Assembly (NCBI RefSeq): GCF_013155275.1 | Contig: NZ_JABJXS010000003.1 | Span: forward strand, 558,001 to 622,000 | Origin: Brenneria sp. hezel4-2-4 | Lineage (GTDB): Bacteria > Pseudomonadota > Gammaproteobacteria > Enterobacterales > Enterobacteriaceae | DNA length: 64,000 bases | Direction: 5' to 3' | Shown: in pieces, positions 48,206 through 57,495 of the stretch | Position numbering within the stretch: position 1 is the first letter of the stretch | Layout: the number at the start of each line of letters is the position of its first letter | Position numbers and translations under genes: made by a program | The notes under the pieces: model-generated | Database searches by the model: none | What the model was told of the DNA's origin: nothing | Seen by the model: the letters and a program-made list of their open reading frames with translations, nothing else

Positions 48206-49033
48206 TTATCTCCAGTCGTAATAATAAAAATTATCGCAGGAGATAATGTCATTTTTTATCCCCAGTTGACAAAATGACAACATGGTGCGGCCATAACTTT
48301 GTGTGGAATAGGACGTATAATTATCGAAAATGATTTTTCGGTTTTTGCCGCACTGTAATTTATTCTCATCAAGAATTTTTACGATCTGTTTATCGATCGC
48401 TTCCCGATCTTTGCTATCCATGTTTTTGAGATAGGTGACGTTGCAATCTCCCTGCAACACATCATTCACCGGCTCGATCTCCCGCTCTTCCAGCGGATCC
48501 CGGAACTGGAGAAGCAGCAATCCCACTAGCAGCAGACTAAAGCCGACGCACAAAATCAGAAACCAGGTTTTTCTTTTGTTGTTGCTGCCATTTTGTGCCG
48601 GATTCGCCGGTGTTTCGGGGGGCTGAACTGCGGACGGCGCCTGTTCGACGGGTGGCGTTTCCTCCACGGGCAGCGGTTGCTCCAGGGATAAAGGCGGCGC
48701 AGCGTCATCGCGATGGATGGGGATATCGGTGTTCAGACGAAAACCAATTTTGGGAATGGTGACGATCAGATTTTCACAGCCATAGCCGGCCAGAGCGCGG
48801 CGCAGGATGCTGATATATTGGTTGAGATTGCTATTGGTGCCGCGCAGGCCATATTTGTCCCATACCTCGGTCAGCAGATATTCCCGGGTCAGGGTTTCTC
48901 CGCCGGAGAGCAGCAACTGTTCGAGCAAACGGCAGGCGGGGATGCTAAGTTTAATAAAATCATCGTCTTGATGGTTTACCAGGGTACAATCATCGGGATT
49001 GAATCTGATCTCCTCCGCTATGATATAAATCAT
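48206..49033 (-). CDS. membrane-bound winged-helix regulator (ToxR/CadC/MarT-like)
   Basis: A 275-residue one-component regulator. Residues 1-105 are an OmpR-type winged helix (LSIPACRLLEQLLL, then GTNSNLNQYISILRRAL and PKIGFRL). A Pro/Glu-rich linker (about 110-150) leads to a membrane helix (about 155-178) and a periplasmic sensor of about 95 residues with four cysteines. DNA binding is cytoplasmic, sensing periplasmic. The ATG at 49033 has AGGT seven bases upstream. Forms a two-gene unit with the FidL-like gene, two bases apart. Targets unknown. Confidence 0.82.
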   Translation of the reverse strand: MIYIIAEEIRFNPDDCTLVNHQDDDFIKLSIPACRLLEQLLLSGGETLTREYLLTEVWDKYGLRGTNSNLNQYISILRRALAGYGCENLIVTIPKIGFRLNTDIPIHRDDAAPPLSLEQPLPVEETPPVEQAPSAVQPPETPANPAQNGSNNKRKTWFLILCVGFSLLLVGLLLLQFRDPLEEREIEPVNDVLQGDCNVTYLKNMDSKDREAIDKQIVKILDENKLQCGKNRKIIFDNYTSYSTQSYGRTMLSFCQLGIKNDIISCDNFYYYDWR

Positions 49034-49154
49034 CAAGTTACCTGTAGAAAGGGACGGCCTGCCAAGTAACGGTGATTATATAATGGAGCTTTCCGCAAAG
49101 TATAGTTTACGTCCGCCACTGCTGGCGGATTGCTACGTGGCGGAATAGGTCGGT

Positions 49155-50195
49155 TCAGGCGCCGGGGGCTTTTGCCGCCAGCAGAAAAGCCAGTTTTCTG
49201 CCGCCGCGGATTTGCTCCAGCGTTAATTTGACCGACATGGTCAGCGGCACGGCCAGCAACACGCCGGTCATTCCCAGCAACCCTTCCCATACCAGCAACG
49301 ATATGATCACGGTGCTGGTGGACAAATTGAGCTTACGCCCGATCAGGTAGGGATCCAGCAAGCATCCCACGATCAGGTTAATCAACAGAAACGCCAGCAG
49401 CACCAATGCGCCGGTTGCAAAGCCGTTGAACAGGAATGCCTGGATCAAGGGCGGGACGGCGGCGACCACGGAGCCCACCACCGGAATGAAATTCAGCAGA
49501 AACGCCAGCACGCCCCAGATGAAAGAAAATTTCACGTTCAGCAGGAACAGGGCGGCCCAGACCGCCAGACCGCTCAGCAGGCTAATCAGCGTTTTTAACA
49601 CCAGATAGTGCGTCACATAGCCTATTCCCTGGCGAATGGCGTCAATGCCGGCGGAAGAGTGCCGCAACAGACGATGGCTTTTGGCGGCCAGCGCAGGCGC
49701 CTCTATCAGCATAAATATCACCATCAGGAATACCACCAGCACGGCTGACAGGATCCCGGATATCCGGCCGACGGTCCGGGTCGCCATTCTCAGGAGCTGG
49801 CTGGGATCGATTAAGGCCATCACCTCATCTGGCGTCAACGACAGCCCCGCCCGCGTAAGCGGTTCCAACACGGTAATGAGATGAGCGGCCAGCAATCCGC
49901 GCATTTGGGCGATCATTTGCGTCAGTTCGGGCAGCGCCCCCATGATTTTTACCAGCGAAAGCAGCAGAGCGATCAACAGACTCACGCTTAGCAGCGCAAT
50001 GGCGGCAAGGCGCGGCAGCCCCAGACGCGACATCATGACGATCAGTGGTTCCAGGACAATCGCCAGAAACAAAGCCAGCAACAGCAGCACGATAATCGGT
50101 GCGGCGAGGCGAATGCCGATCATGACTATCACCAGGCAAGCGAGCAGCAACATGCCTCTTAGTACGGTATCACGCGAGCGATCAATGTTGTTCAT
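49155..50195 (-). CDS. AI-2E family transporter (permease)
   Basis: A 346-residue membrane protein with about eight helices. The conserved late segments (NFIPVVGSVVAAVPP, and GCLLDPYLIGRKLNLS) identify the AI-2E/PerM family, whose members export diverse small molecules or ions; autoinducer transport is shown for only one. The ATG at 50195 has AAGGA upstream and overlaps the RND pump gene by 14 bases, so it is translated in the same unit. The frame upstream of 50195 runs inside the pump gene and is not used. Confidence 0.85.
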   Translation of the reverse strand: MNNIDRSRDTVLRGMLLLACLVIVMIGIRLAAPIIVLLLLALFLAIVLEPLIVMMSRLGLPRLAAIALLSVSLLIALLLSLVKIMGALPELTQMIAQMRGLLAAHLITVLEPLTRAGLSLTPDEVMALIDPSQLLRMATRTVGRISGILSAVLVVFLMVIFMLIEAPALAAKSHRLLRHSSAGIDAIRQGIGYVTHYLVLKTLISLLSGLAVWAALFLLNVKFSFIWGVLAFLLNFIPVVGSVVAAVPPLIQAFLFNGFATGALVLLAFLLINLIVGCLLDPYLIGRKLNLSTSTVIISLLVWEGLLGMTGVLLAVPLTMSVKLTLEQIRGGRKLAFLLAAKAPGA

Positions 50196-53100
50196 GCCGA
50201 TGTCCTTCTGATGGTGTGTGCTCCCCGGAAGCCGCCGGTTGGTGAAAGCGTTCCCGCAGCGTCTGAATATGCAGATATAACGCCGGAATAAACAGTATGC
50301 CGACGGTCGTGGCGGCAAGCATGCCCGCGAACAGCGTGACGCCGATGACCTGCCGGCTCAGCGCACTGGCGCCGCCCGCCAACATGAGCGGCACCACTCC
50401 AATAATAAATGAAACGGCGGTCATGATAACGGCGCGGAAGCGTTGCCTGGCTCCCTGAAGCGCGGCCTGTTGCAGACTGTATCCCTGGCTCCGCAGGCTG
50501 AGGGAGAATTCAACGATCAGTATGGCATTTTTGGCGGCCAAACCAATGAGCAGCATCAGGCCGATTTGCGCATAAATATCGTTGGACAGACCGGTCAGTT
50601 TGAGTCCGGTTACGGCGCCCGCCAACGCAAAAACCACTGAGAGCAGTACCGCCGCCGGGATACTCCAGCTTTCATATTGCGCCACCAGAAACAGATAGGC
50701 GAACACCAGCGCCGCCAGGACGAGATAGACAATTTGTCCGCCGGTCTGCTGTTCCTGTAGGGATAATCCACTCCAGCTGTAGCCATACCCTGACGGTAAA
50801 TGTTCCGACAGCACCTGTTCCATCACCTGCATTGCCTGTCCCGAGCGTACCCCTTCCGCCCCGGAGCCGGCGATCGCCACCGACGGAAATAGATTGTATT
50901 GGGTCAGAAAGGGCGAACCGAGCGACGGCTGTAGCGACACCAACTGGCTGAGATTCACCAGCGCGCCGCTGTCGCTGCGCACCGACATCCGGTGGATTTG
51001 TTCGCTGCGTTGCCGGAAGCTCATCTCATTTTGCACCTGTACCCTGAACAAACGGTTATGGTGGGTAAAATCGCCGGCCAGCGTGCCGCCAAACGCGGTC
51101 TGAAGCGTGGCGAACAGACGGTCTACCGGCACCTGCAACAACGCCGCGCGTTCACGATCGATGGTCAAGGTATATTCCGGCGCGCTGGCGCTGAACGTGG
51201 TAAACACGCGCTGTAATTCGGGCTGCTGATTGGCCGCCATAATGATGGCGTGGCTGATGCGGGCCAGCTCCTGCGGCGACTGTCCTTCAAAAGCCTGAAG
51301 TTGCAGATCAAAGCCGGCGGCATTTCCCAGACCGCTGATGGGGGGAGGGGCGACCACCATCAACATCGCCGACGGCACGGCCATAAGCTGTTGCTGGATC
51401 TCCGGCAATAGCCGATCGACGCTCGGGCGTTCTTCCCAGGGTTTCAGCATGATAATCGCAAACCCGGTATTGGCGGCGTTGCCGCCGCCCATCAGGCTGA
51501 AACCGGCGACCTTGATCACGTCCTCAACCGCCGGATTGGTTGAAAGATGCTGATACATCTGATCCAGTACGCTCTGGGTGCGTTCCAACGAGGCGCCATC
51601 CGGTAGTTGCACATTCACAAACAGATAGCCCTGATCTTCCTGCGGCAAAAAGGTGGTGGGAAGCTGACGGTAACATAGCCAAGTGATCGCCACGGCGCCG
51701 GCAATAACCACCAGGGTAACCGTGCCATAGCGGTTGATGGCATTGCTCATTTTCACGTAACCTTCCCGGGTCGCGCCAAGCAGCCGGTTGAATCCGGCAA
51801 AAAATCCTGCCGGTGGCGACGGGCGAGGACGTAAAAGCAGCGCCGACAGCGCGGGGGTCAAGGTCAGGGCGTTGGCGCTGGAAAGCACCATGGCGGTGGA
51901 CAGCGTAACGGCAAACTGGCGGTACAGCTCGCCGGTGATGCCGGGCAGCATCGCGACCGGCACAAACACCGCCAGCAGCACCAGCGTGGTGGTAATAACC
52001 GGCCCGGCGATCTGGCCGACCGCCTCCCTGGTGGCCTGAAGCGCGCTTTTCCCTACGGTTTCGCTCATTAGCCGTTCGACGTTTTCCACCACCACGATGG
52101 CGTCGTCGACCACAATATTCAGCGCCAGAATCATGGCGAACAGGCTGAGCATATTCAGGCTATAGCCGGTCAAATACAGCACGGCCACCGTACCCAGCAG
52201 CGAGACCGGAATGGTCAGCGCCACAATCAGAGTGGCCCGCAGGCTCTGCATAAACAGATAGACTACGGCCAGTACGATCAGCAGCGTCAGCGCCAGCGAA
52301 AACAGGATCTCCTGCAATGAGGCGCGAACCGAGTCGCTGGCGTCGAATTTCACCTGATACTGGATGTCGTCGGGAAAATCGACGGCCAGACGCGCCATCT
52401 CCTGATTAATCGCCCTCACCAGACTCAGCGCATTAGCCCCCGGCGCCGGATAAATCATCAGCAGTACCCCGGGGGTATTGTTTACAGCCGCATTAATCTG
52501 ATAATTTTCCGCGCCCAGTTCGATTTTAGCGATGTCTCCCAGCCGCACCATCCCGCCTTGAGCATTGCTGCGCAGGATAATCCGGGAGAAGGCTTCCGGG
52601 GTGGCGAGCCGGCCTTGTCCGCTCAGGGTCAGCGTTTGCTGTTGTGATACGGGCGCCGGGGCGGCGCCTAGCTGGCCCGCCGCCGCCTGTACGTTTTGCT
52701 GTCTCAGCGCGGCGATCAATTCGTCGCTACTGATATGCAACGCCTCCATCCGTTGCGGATCGAGCCAGATGCGCATGCTGTAATCCCGTGCGCCCAACAT
52801 GTCTACTTCGCCAATACCGTCAATGCGGGCCAATACGTCAATCAGGCGCTGACGGGCAAAATGACTCAGGTAGAGATTATCAAAGGTATTCGCGGGTGAA
52901 ACGATGCTGATCCCCATGAGAATATTGGTGGCGCGTTTACGGACAGTCACGCCCTGACTGTTCACTTCCGGCGGTAGCTGGGCGCTGATCTGAGAGAGTC
53001 GGTTTTGCACTTCAACCATCGCCATGTCCGGGTCGGTTCCGCTGGCAAAAGTCATATTCAACTGGTAGCGCCCATTGTTGCTGCTGTTCGACTCCATATA

Positions 53101-53328
53101 GAGCATATGGCTGACGCCGTTGAGCTGTCGCTCAATCGGGCCGGCTACCGCCTGCGAGACGTCGCGGGCGCTGGCGCCCGGATAGAAGGCGCTGACGCCG
53201 ATCACCGGCGGCGTGATATCCGGAAATTGTTCCATGGCAATAAGCCGTAGCGCCAGCAATCCGCATAGCGCCGTGATCAGCGCGATAACCATCGCCAACT
53301 TGGGTCTTCTGATGAAAAAATGTAACAC
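50182..53328 (-). CDS. RND efflux pump, AcrB/MexB type (HAE1)
   Basis: A 1048-residue inner membrane drug/proton antiporter. The proton-relay residues are present: the VDDAIVVVENVER motif in helix 4 and the helix 10 lysine in GLAAKNAILIVEF. Twelve helices and two large periplasmic loops fit the family. Start is GTG 53328, with AAGGAGG five bases upstream; the upstream extension to 53376 lies inside the adaptor gene. No outer membrane channel gene is nearby, so it would need TolC from elsewhere. Confidence 0.92.
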   Translation of the reverse strand: MLHFFIRRPKLAMVIALITALCGLLALRLIAMEQFPDITPPVIGVSAFYPGASARDVSQAVAGPIERQLNGVSHMLYMESNSSNNGRYQLNMTFASGTDPDMAMVEVQNRLSQISAQLPPEVNSQGVTVRKRATNILMGISIVSPANTFDNLYLSHFARQRLIDVLARIDGIGEVDMLGARDYSMRIWLDPQRMEALHISSDELIAALRQQNVQAAAGQLGAAPAPVSQQQTLTLSGQGRLATPEAFSRIILRSNAQGGMVRLGDIAKIELGAENYQINAAVNNTPGVLLMIYPAPGANALSLVRAINQEMARLAVDFPDDIQYQVKFDASDSVRASLQEILFSLALTLLIVLAVVYLFMQSLRATLIVALTIPVSLLGTVAVLYLTGYSLNMLSLFAMILALNIVVDDAIVVVENVERLMSETVGKSALQATREAVGQIAGPVITTTLVLLAVFVPVAMLPGITGELYRQFAVTLSTAMVLSSANALTLTPALSALLLRPRPSPPAGFFAGFNRLLGATREGYVKMSNAINRYGTVTLVVIAGAVAITWLCYRQLPTTFLPQEDQGYLFVNVQLPDGASLERTQSVLDQMYQHLSTNPAVEDVIKVAGFSLMGGGNAANTGFAIIMLKPWEERPSVDRLLPEIQQQLMAVPSAMLMVVAPPPISGLGNAAGFDLQLQAFEGQSPQELARISHAIIMAANQQPELQRVFTTFSASAPEYTLTIDRERAALLQVPVDRLFATLQTAFGGTLAGDFTHHNRLFRVQVQNEMSFRQRSEQIHRMSVRSDSGALVNLSQLVSLQPSLGSPFLTQYNLFPSVAIAGSGAEGVRSGQAMQVMEQVLSEHLPSGYGYSWSGLSLQEQQTGGQIVYLVLAALVFAYLFLVAQYESWSIPAAVLLSVVFALAGAVTGLKLTGLSNDIYAQIGLMLLIGLAAKNAILIVEFSLSLRSQGYSLQQAALQGARQRFRAVIMTAVSFIIGVVPLMLAGGASALSRQVIGVTLFAGMLAATTVGILFIPALYLHIQTLRERFHQPAASGEHTPSEGHRHEQH

Positions 53329-53338
53329 GATTCCCTCC

Positions 53339-54229
53339 TTAGCGGCTGGCGGCCGCCGGTGTATGCAACGTGACATTGACCACGCCGCCCGGCAGCAGCT
53401 TTTCCTGAGGATTGGGGACTTGCAGGCGCAGCGCGACGGTGCCGGTCAGCGGATCGATGTGGTTATCAAGGGCGTCAAAGATACCGCTATAGGGATAAGG
53501 TGAACCGTCGCTCAGTCGTAACCGAAGCGACAGACGGTCAAGCCGCGGCGCGCCGTCGGCATCGTTTTTCGACAGATTACGCAGATAGTCCGGTTCGTTG
53601 ACCGCGATAACTACCCGCAGCGGATCAAGCTGCGTTACCGTCGCCAGCGTGCCGGTCGCCGGCCCGACCAACGTTCCCTGGTGATAGGGACTATGGCTGA
53701 TGCGTCCGCTGAAAGGCGCGCTAATACGGGTATAGCCGAGCGAAATCTGCTGCGTAGTCAGTTCGGCCTGCGCCTGCGCCAGCGTCGCCTGGGCGATATC
53801 CCAATTGGCTTTGGCCGTATCCTTATCCGCCTGGCTGACTGCCCGACTGACCGTAAGCCGACCGAGGCGTTCAAAATGCAGCCGGGCGTGGTTGGCGCCG
53901 GCTCTGGCGCTGGCGACGGCGGCTTTGGCCCGGGCAACTGCGGCCTGCTGCTGCGCCGGATCAATCTCAAACAGCAGTTGACCGGCCTCAACCCGGTCGC
54001 CGTCGTGAAAATGACGCCGGGCGATAATGCCTTCCACCCGCGAGACGATGTCAGCGGAACGCAGGGATTCAATGCGCCCCAGATAAGTTTGCACCGCTTC
54101 CTGATGCGCGTTGGCGACGCTGACCGTAGCCGCCATGGGGCCGTCCGTTGCCAATGCCGGCCCGGATAGCAGTAAACTCAGCAGCAACAGGCTTACCCGC
54201 GAGATCCTGTTATTAAACATATCTTTCAT
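53339..54229 (-). CDS. short RND periplasmic adaptor (AcrA-like, lacks the C-terminal domain)
   Basis: A 296-residue membrane fusion protein. A signal peptide ends at ALA (about residue 28) and no lipobox cysteine is present, so it is not lipidated. Half-lipoyl motifs (EGIIARRHFHDGDRVEAGQ), alpha-hairpin (about 90-150) and beta-barrel follow. The protein stops just after LLPGGVVNVTL, where AcrA-class adaptors continue for roughly 75-100 residues as the membrane-proximal domain. The stop is followed at once by the pump's ribosome-binding site, with no remnant of the missing domain. ATG 54229 chosen over TTG 54238. Confidence 0.85.
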   Translation of the reverse strand: MKDMFNNRISRVSLLLLSLLLSGPALATDGPMAATVSVANAHQEAVQTYLGRIESLRSADIVSRVEGIIARRHFHDGDRVEAGQLLFEIDPAQQQAAVARAKAAVASARAGANHARLHFERLGRLTVSRAVSQADKDTAKANWDIAQATLAQAQAELTTQQISLGYTRISAPFSGRISHSPYHQGTLVGPATGTLATVTQLDPLRVVIAVNEPDYLRNLSKNDADGAPRLDRLSLRLRLSDGSPYPYSGIFDALDNHIDPLTGTVALRLQVPNPQEKLLPGGVVNVTLHTPAAASR

Positions 54230-54293
54230 AATGTGCAACCTGGTCGAAATAGGAGGCCGGCGGCGAACCAGAGCGTCAGCCCCGGTCTGCGGC

Positions 54294-55142
54294 TCAGGCG
54301 ATACAGTGCGACAGCGCCGTTGTGCTCAAACTGTGACGTTCCGCCGCGCGCTGCAATACAGCGATGTCGGCCGGGCCGGGATTGGGGTGCAGTTCGCCAT
54401 AGCGATAAGGTTTGCCCAATAGCGCATATTTATTCACGCCGAAACGGTGGTAAGGCAACAAATCAATGCCGGTAAAGCAGCGGCTGTGGCGGCTGAGCGT
54501 ACGGATTAGCGCCATCATTTGCTCCGCCTGTTCCGGCCCGTCATTGACCTGCGGGATCGCCGGAATTCGGATACGCACCGGAATATCCCCGGCCAGCAGT
54601 CGTTGCAGATTACGCAAAATAGGCCGATTGCCGACGCCGGTGTAATGCAGATGCATGCTGTTATTCGCCAGCTTCAGGTCATACATGATTAATTGACTGT
54701 ATTCACAGGCTTGCTCCAGCGCTGACCACGGAGCAAAACCGGAGGTTTCCACCGCGGTATGAATACCTTCTTCCCTGAGCGTGGCCAGCAGCGCGCGGGC
54801 GAACGCCGGCTGAAGCGCCATTTCCCCGCCGCTGAGCGTGACCCCGCCGCCGGAGACCCGATAGTGCGCTTCGTCGGCTATGACTTTTTGGCGAACCTGT
54901 TCGACGGTGTAAATCTCGCCGACCCGGCGCGGCGCCGAAGCGCCGGCAAACCGCATCTCGCTATGGGGTGAAATCCCCTCCGGGTTGGCGCACCAGGCGC
55001 ATTGCATCGGGCAGCCTTGTAAAAACACTACCGTGCGGATGCCCGGCCCGTCGTGCAATGAAAAGCGCTGGATATTGAATACCCGACCGCGGCAGTACCG
55101 CAGATCAGAAGTGGCGCAGCAGGGTGCGGCTGATGATTTCAT
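54294..55142 (-). CDS. glycyl radical enzyme activase (radical SAM)
   Basis: A 282-residue activase that installs the glycyl radical on its partner using SAM. The cluster motif is GCPMQCAWC (CxxxCxxC), preceded by FSLHDGPGIRT, and followed by the SAM-binding TLSGGEM. The eight-cysteine ferredoxin-like insert usual in activases of non-PFL GREs is absent; about 35 residues without cysteine lie in its place, making it similar in size to short activases. ATG 55142 has GGGAGG upstream and overlaps the GRE gene end by 38 bases. An N-terminal pair of cysteines (PCC, residues 8-9) is unusual. Confidence 0.9.
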   Translation of the reverse strand: MKSSAAPCCATSDLRYCRGRVFNIQRFSLHDGPGIRTVVFLQGCPMQCAWCANPEGISPHSEMRFAGASAPRRVGEIYTVEQVRQKVIADEAHYRVSGGGVTLSGGEMALQPAFARALLATLREEGIHTAVETSGFAPWSALEQACEYSQLIMYDLKLANNSMHLHYTGVGNRPILRNLQRLLAGDIPVRIRIPAIPQVNDGPEQAEQMMALIRTLSRHSRCFTGIDLLPYHRFGVNKYALLGKPYRYGELHPNPGPADIAVLQRAAERHSLSTTALSHCIA

Positions 55143-57495
55143 CCTGTACCTCCCGGCTAAGTTCGACAAAAAATGCGCTATAACCGGCGACCCGGATCAT
55201 CAGGTTGCGGTAGGACTCCGGATCTTGCTGCGCTTTCAATAGGGTGTCGTTATCCACATAGCTGAACTGCATCTGCGCATTGCCCAGCAGGCTGGCGCTA
55301 CGCAGCAGATGGATGATCCCCTGTTCGCCTTCCGGCGTATCCAGCATGCCGTACAGCAGCTTGAAGTTATGCACCATGCCGATTTCCATCTCTTCGACGT
55401 TAATACGGCTGATGGAATTGATAATGGCCGTCGGCCCGGCGACATCCGACTGCTGGGACGGGCTGATGCCGTCGGCCAGCGGTTGCCCCGCCAGACGGCC
55501 GCTGGGCAGCGCGCCGGTGATCAGTCCGAACGGGGTGTTGTTGGAAATGGACAGCGTACCGTGAGTGAACGGGCCGTACAGCATACGGTACTGACGGTGC
55601 TCATATTCCATAAAGCGGATCAGATCGCGGGCGATCAGGTCGACTTCCTCGATATCGTTGCCGAATTTGGCGACATTTAGGCACTGTTCCCGCAGTTCCG
55701 CGTGGTCGCAGAAGTTATGACGCAGCGCCAGCGCCATTTCCGCCGCCGTGACTTTGCCCTGACGATAGACCAGTTCGCGCATCACCATCATCGAGTTGGC
55801 GAAGTCCGCCATACCGGTCCAGATCAGCCCCGGGCCGTTATTGATTTCGGCGCCGCCGTGCATCACATCGCGCCCGGAGGCGACGCAGCCCTCGATCAGG
55901 CAGGAGATCAGCGGTTTGGGCGCATAGCTTTTGTGCAGTTTCTGTACGATCAGCGTGGCTCTGGCCGCCTGACGAATAATATGGCTTAACTGGGTTTTAA
56001 CCGCCTGTTCGAAAGCGGCATAGTCCGTCAGAGTGCTGATGTCGCCGGTGGCGGGGCCAGCCTGTTTACCATTGGCGCGCTTGCCGTTGTTTATCGCCAG
56101 CTCAATGGCGGCGGTAAACGTTGTGTAGCCGACGGAGGTCCACTGATAGATTTTGCCTGATTTTTGCGGCTCCACGCAGCCCATCAGGCAGTAATCGCGG
56201 GCGTCTTCGTAGTCAAAACCTTTGCGCAGCATCATACGGATATGCGCGTCATCAAAGTGACAGGCGGGAAAGCCCATGCCGGCGCGGATCACCTCCACCA
56301 CTTTGCGCATGAAATTCTGCGGCGTACGGTTATGGATCCGCACCGCCAGCCCCGGCTGATACAACTTCAGCTTGCGCGAACAGTCCATAAACAGCAGAGA
56401 GAGCGGATTGGTGGCATCGCCGCCTTCGCGTTTCTGGCCGCCGACCACCAGATTAATAAAAGGCTGATAGCCGGCAAAGTACATGGCGGTATCGGCGCTG
56501 CATACCCACATGCATTCCGACATTTTGATCATCCAGCAGCAGATCAGCTCTTCTGCCTGCGCTTCCGTCAGCGTGCCGTTCGACAGATCGGCTTCCAGAT
56601 AAGGCCATAGATACTGATCGGCCCGCCCGAGAGAGATGCCGGTTTGGTTCTCCTCCAGAATAAACAGGGACTGAACGAACCAAACGGATTGCAGCGCTTC
56701 ATGGAAGTTGCGCGGCGGATGTTCCGGCACGCGCAGGCAAATTTCCGCCAGCCGCTCCAGCTCCGCCTTGCGCGACAGCTCAGTCTGCCGTTCGGCAAGC
56801 TGTTGTGCATAGGCGGCGTAGCGGTGCGCATATTCAATCACGCCGTCGCAGGTGTTGATCACCGCCTGATGGAAATGTTGTTTTTCCATCTCTTCATCAC
56901 TGACGCCAGAGAGGGCGAGCAGCGACTGGCGCGCCTGTTCCCGAATGCCGGCCATGCCCTGGGTCAGCAGGATATTGTCATACCCCGGACAGGTATCGCC
57001 GCCGCCATTCTGGGTTTTAATGGTTAAATCGCAAATGTTTTCATCATGGCTCCAGGCCCACAACCCGGCCTGACGCAGTTGGGTTTCCGCCATCTCATCC
57101 AGTGAACGCCCTTGCCAGAACGGGAAAATGCGTTCACGCAGCTCCTGCTTGTCGGCTTCGCTGATAAAGTAAGGATCCTGAGCGCGCTCGGTCATGGTGT
57201 CCAGTTCGTCCGCCACCCAGCGCCAGGCGATTTCCGGCGAAATTTCGCCGCCGCGCGCCCGGCCCGCGGGATGGCTGATAATCAACTCGCCTTCTTCTAT
57301 CACCAACGGCGCGATTTGGCAGGCGCGGCGAAAAGCCAGCGCACGCAGCAAAATGGCGGGCATGCCGGGGTGGCGTTGATAAATTTCCGTTACCGCCCGG
57401 GCGCGTGAAATGGAAATAAAGGGCTTGGCCTGCAAATAGTGGTTACGCAGCCTGTTGATGCGTCCGGATAATTCATTTTTGTGGTTGTTCATCAT
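55105..57495 (-). CDS. glycyl radical enzyme (PFL-like; dehydratase/C-N lyase type)
   Basis: A 796-residue glycyl radical enzyme. The radical Gly771 is in RVAGYSAFF near the C-terminus; the thiyl Cys440 and base Glu442 form GCVEP, the pattern of GREs that eliminate water, amine or similar groups rather than of pyruvate formate-lyase (two adjacent Cys). Spacing of Asp167, Phe346, Thr453, Tyr457 and Phe628 from Cys440 equals that of pocket residues I recall for choline TMA-lyase CutC, but the counterpart of CutC Tyr208 is Ile159. Substrate unproven. The start (57495 or 57492) overlaps the upstream SMR gene; the activase overlaps its end. Oxygen-sensitive, so an anaerobic function. Confidence 0.9.
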   Translation of the reverse strand: MMNNHKNELSGRINRLRNHYLQAKPFISISRARAVTEIYQRHPGMPAILLRALAFRRACQIAPLVIEEGELIISHPAGRARGGEISPEIAWRWVADELDTMTERAQDPYFISEADKQELRERIFPFWQGRSLDEMAETQLRQAGLWAWSHDENICDLTIKTQNGGGDTCPGYDNILLTQGMAGIREQARQSLLALSGVSDEEMEKQHFHQAVINTCDGVIEYAHRYAAYAQQLAERQTELSRKAELERLAEICLRVPEHPPRNFHEALQSVWFVQSLFILEENQTGISLGRADQYLWPYLEADLSNGTLTEAQAEELICCWMIKMSECMWVCSADTAMYFAGYQPFINLVVGGQKREGGDATNPLSLLFMDCSRKLKLYQPGLAVRIHNRTPQNFMRKVVEVIRAGMGFPACHFDDAHIRMMLRKGFDYEDARDYCLMGCVEPQKSGKIYQWTSVGYTTFTAAIELAINNGKRANGKQAGPATGDISTLTDYAAFEQAVKTQLSHIIRQAARATLIVQKLHKSYAPKPLISCLIEGCVASGRDVMHGGAEINNGPGLIWTGMADFANSMMVMRELVYRQGKVTAAEMALALRHNFCDHAELREQCLNVAKFGNDIEEVDLIARDLIRFMEYEHRQYRMLYGPFTHGTLSISNNTPFGLITGALPSGRLAGQPLADGISPSQQSDVAGPTAIINSISRINVEEMEIGMVHNFKLLYGMLDTPEGEQGIIHLLRSASLLGNAQMQFSYVDNDTLLKAQQDPESYRNLMIRVAGYSAFFVELSREVQDEIISRTLLRHF

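Noticed and set aside
53339-54229. Short adaptor as a frameshifted AcrA
   Set aside because: The stop is followed directly by the pump's ribosome-binding site; there is no room for or trace of the missing C-terminal part in another frame.
55105-57495. Isethionate sulfite-lyase, suggested by the nearby tau genes
   Set aside because: The arginine/glutamine pair I recall for that enzyme has no counterpart at the corresponding spacing (Thr161, Gly165), the tau genes are on the other strand, and no sulfite-handling genes are present.
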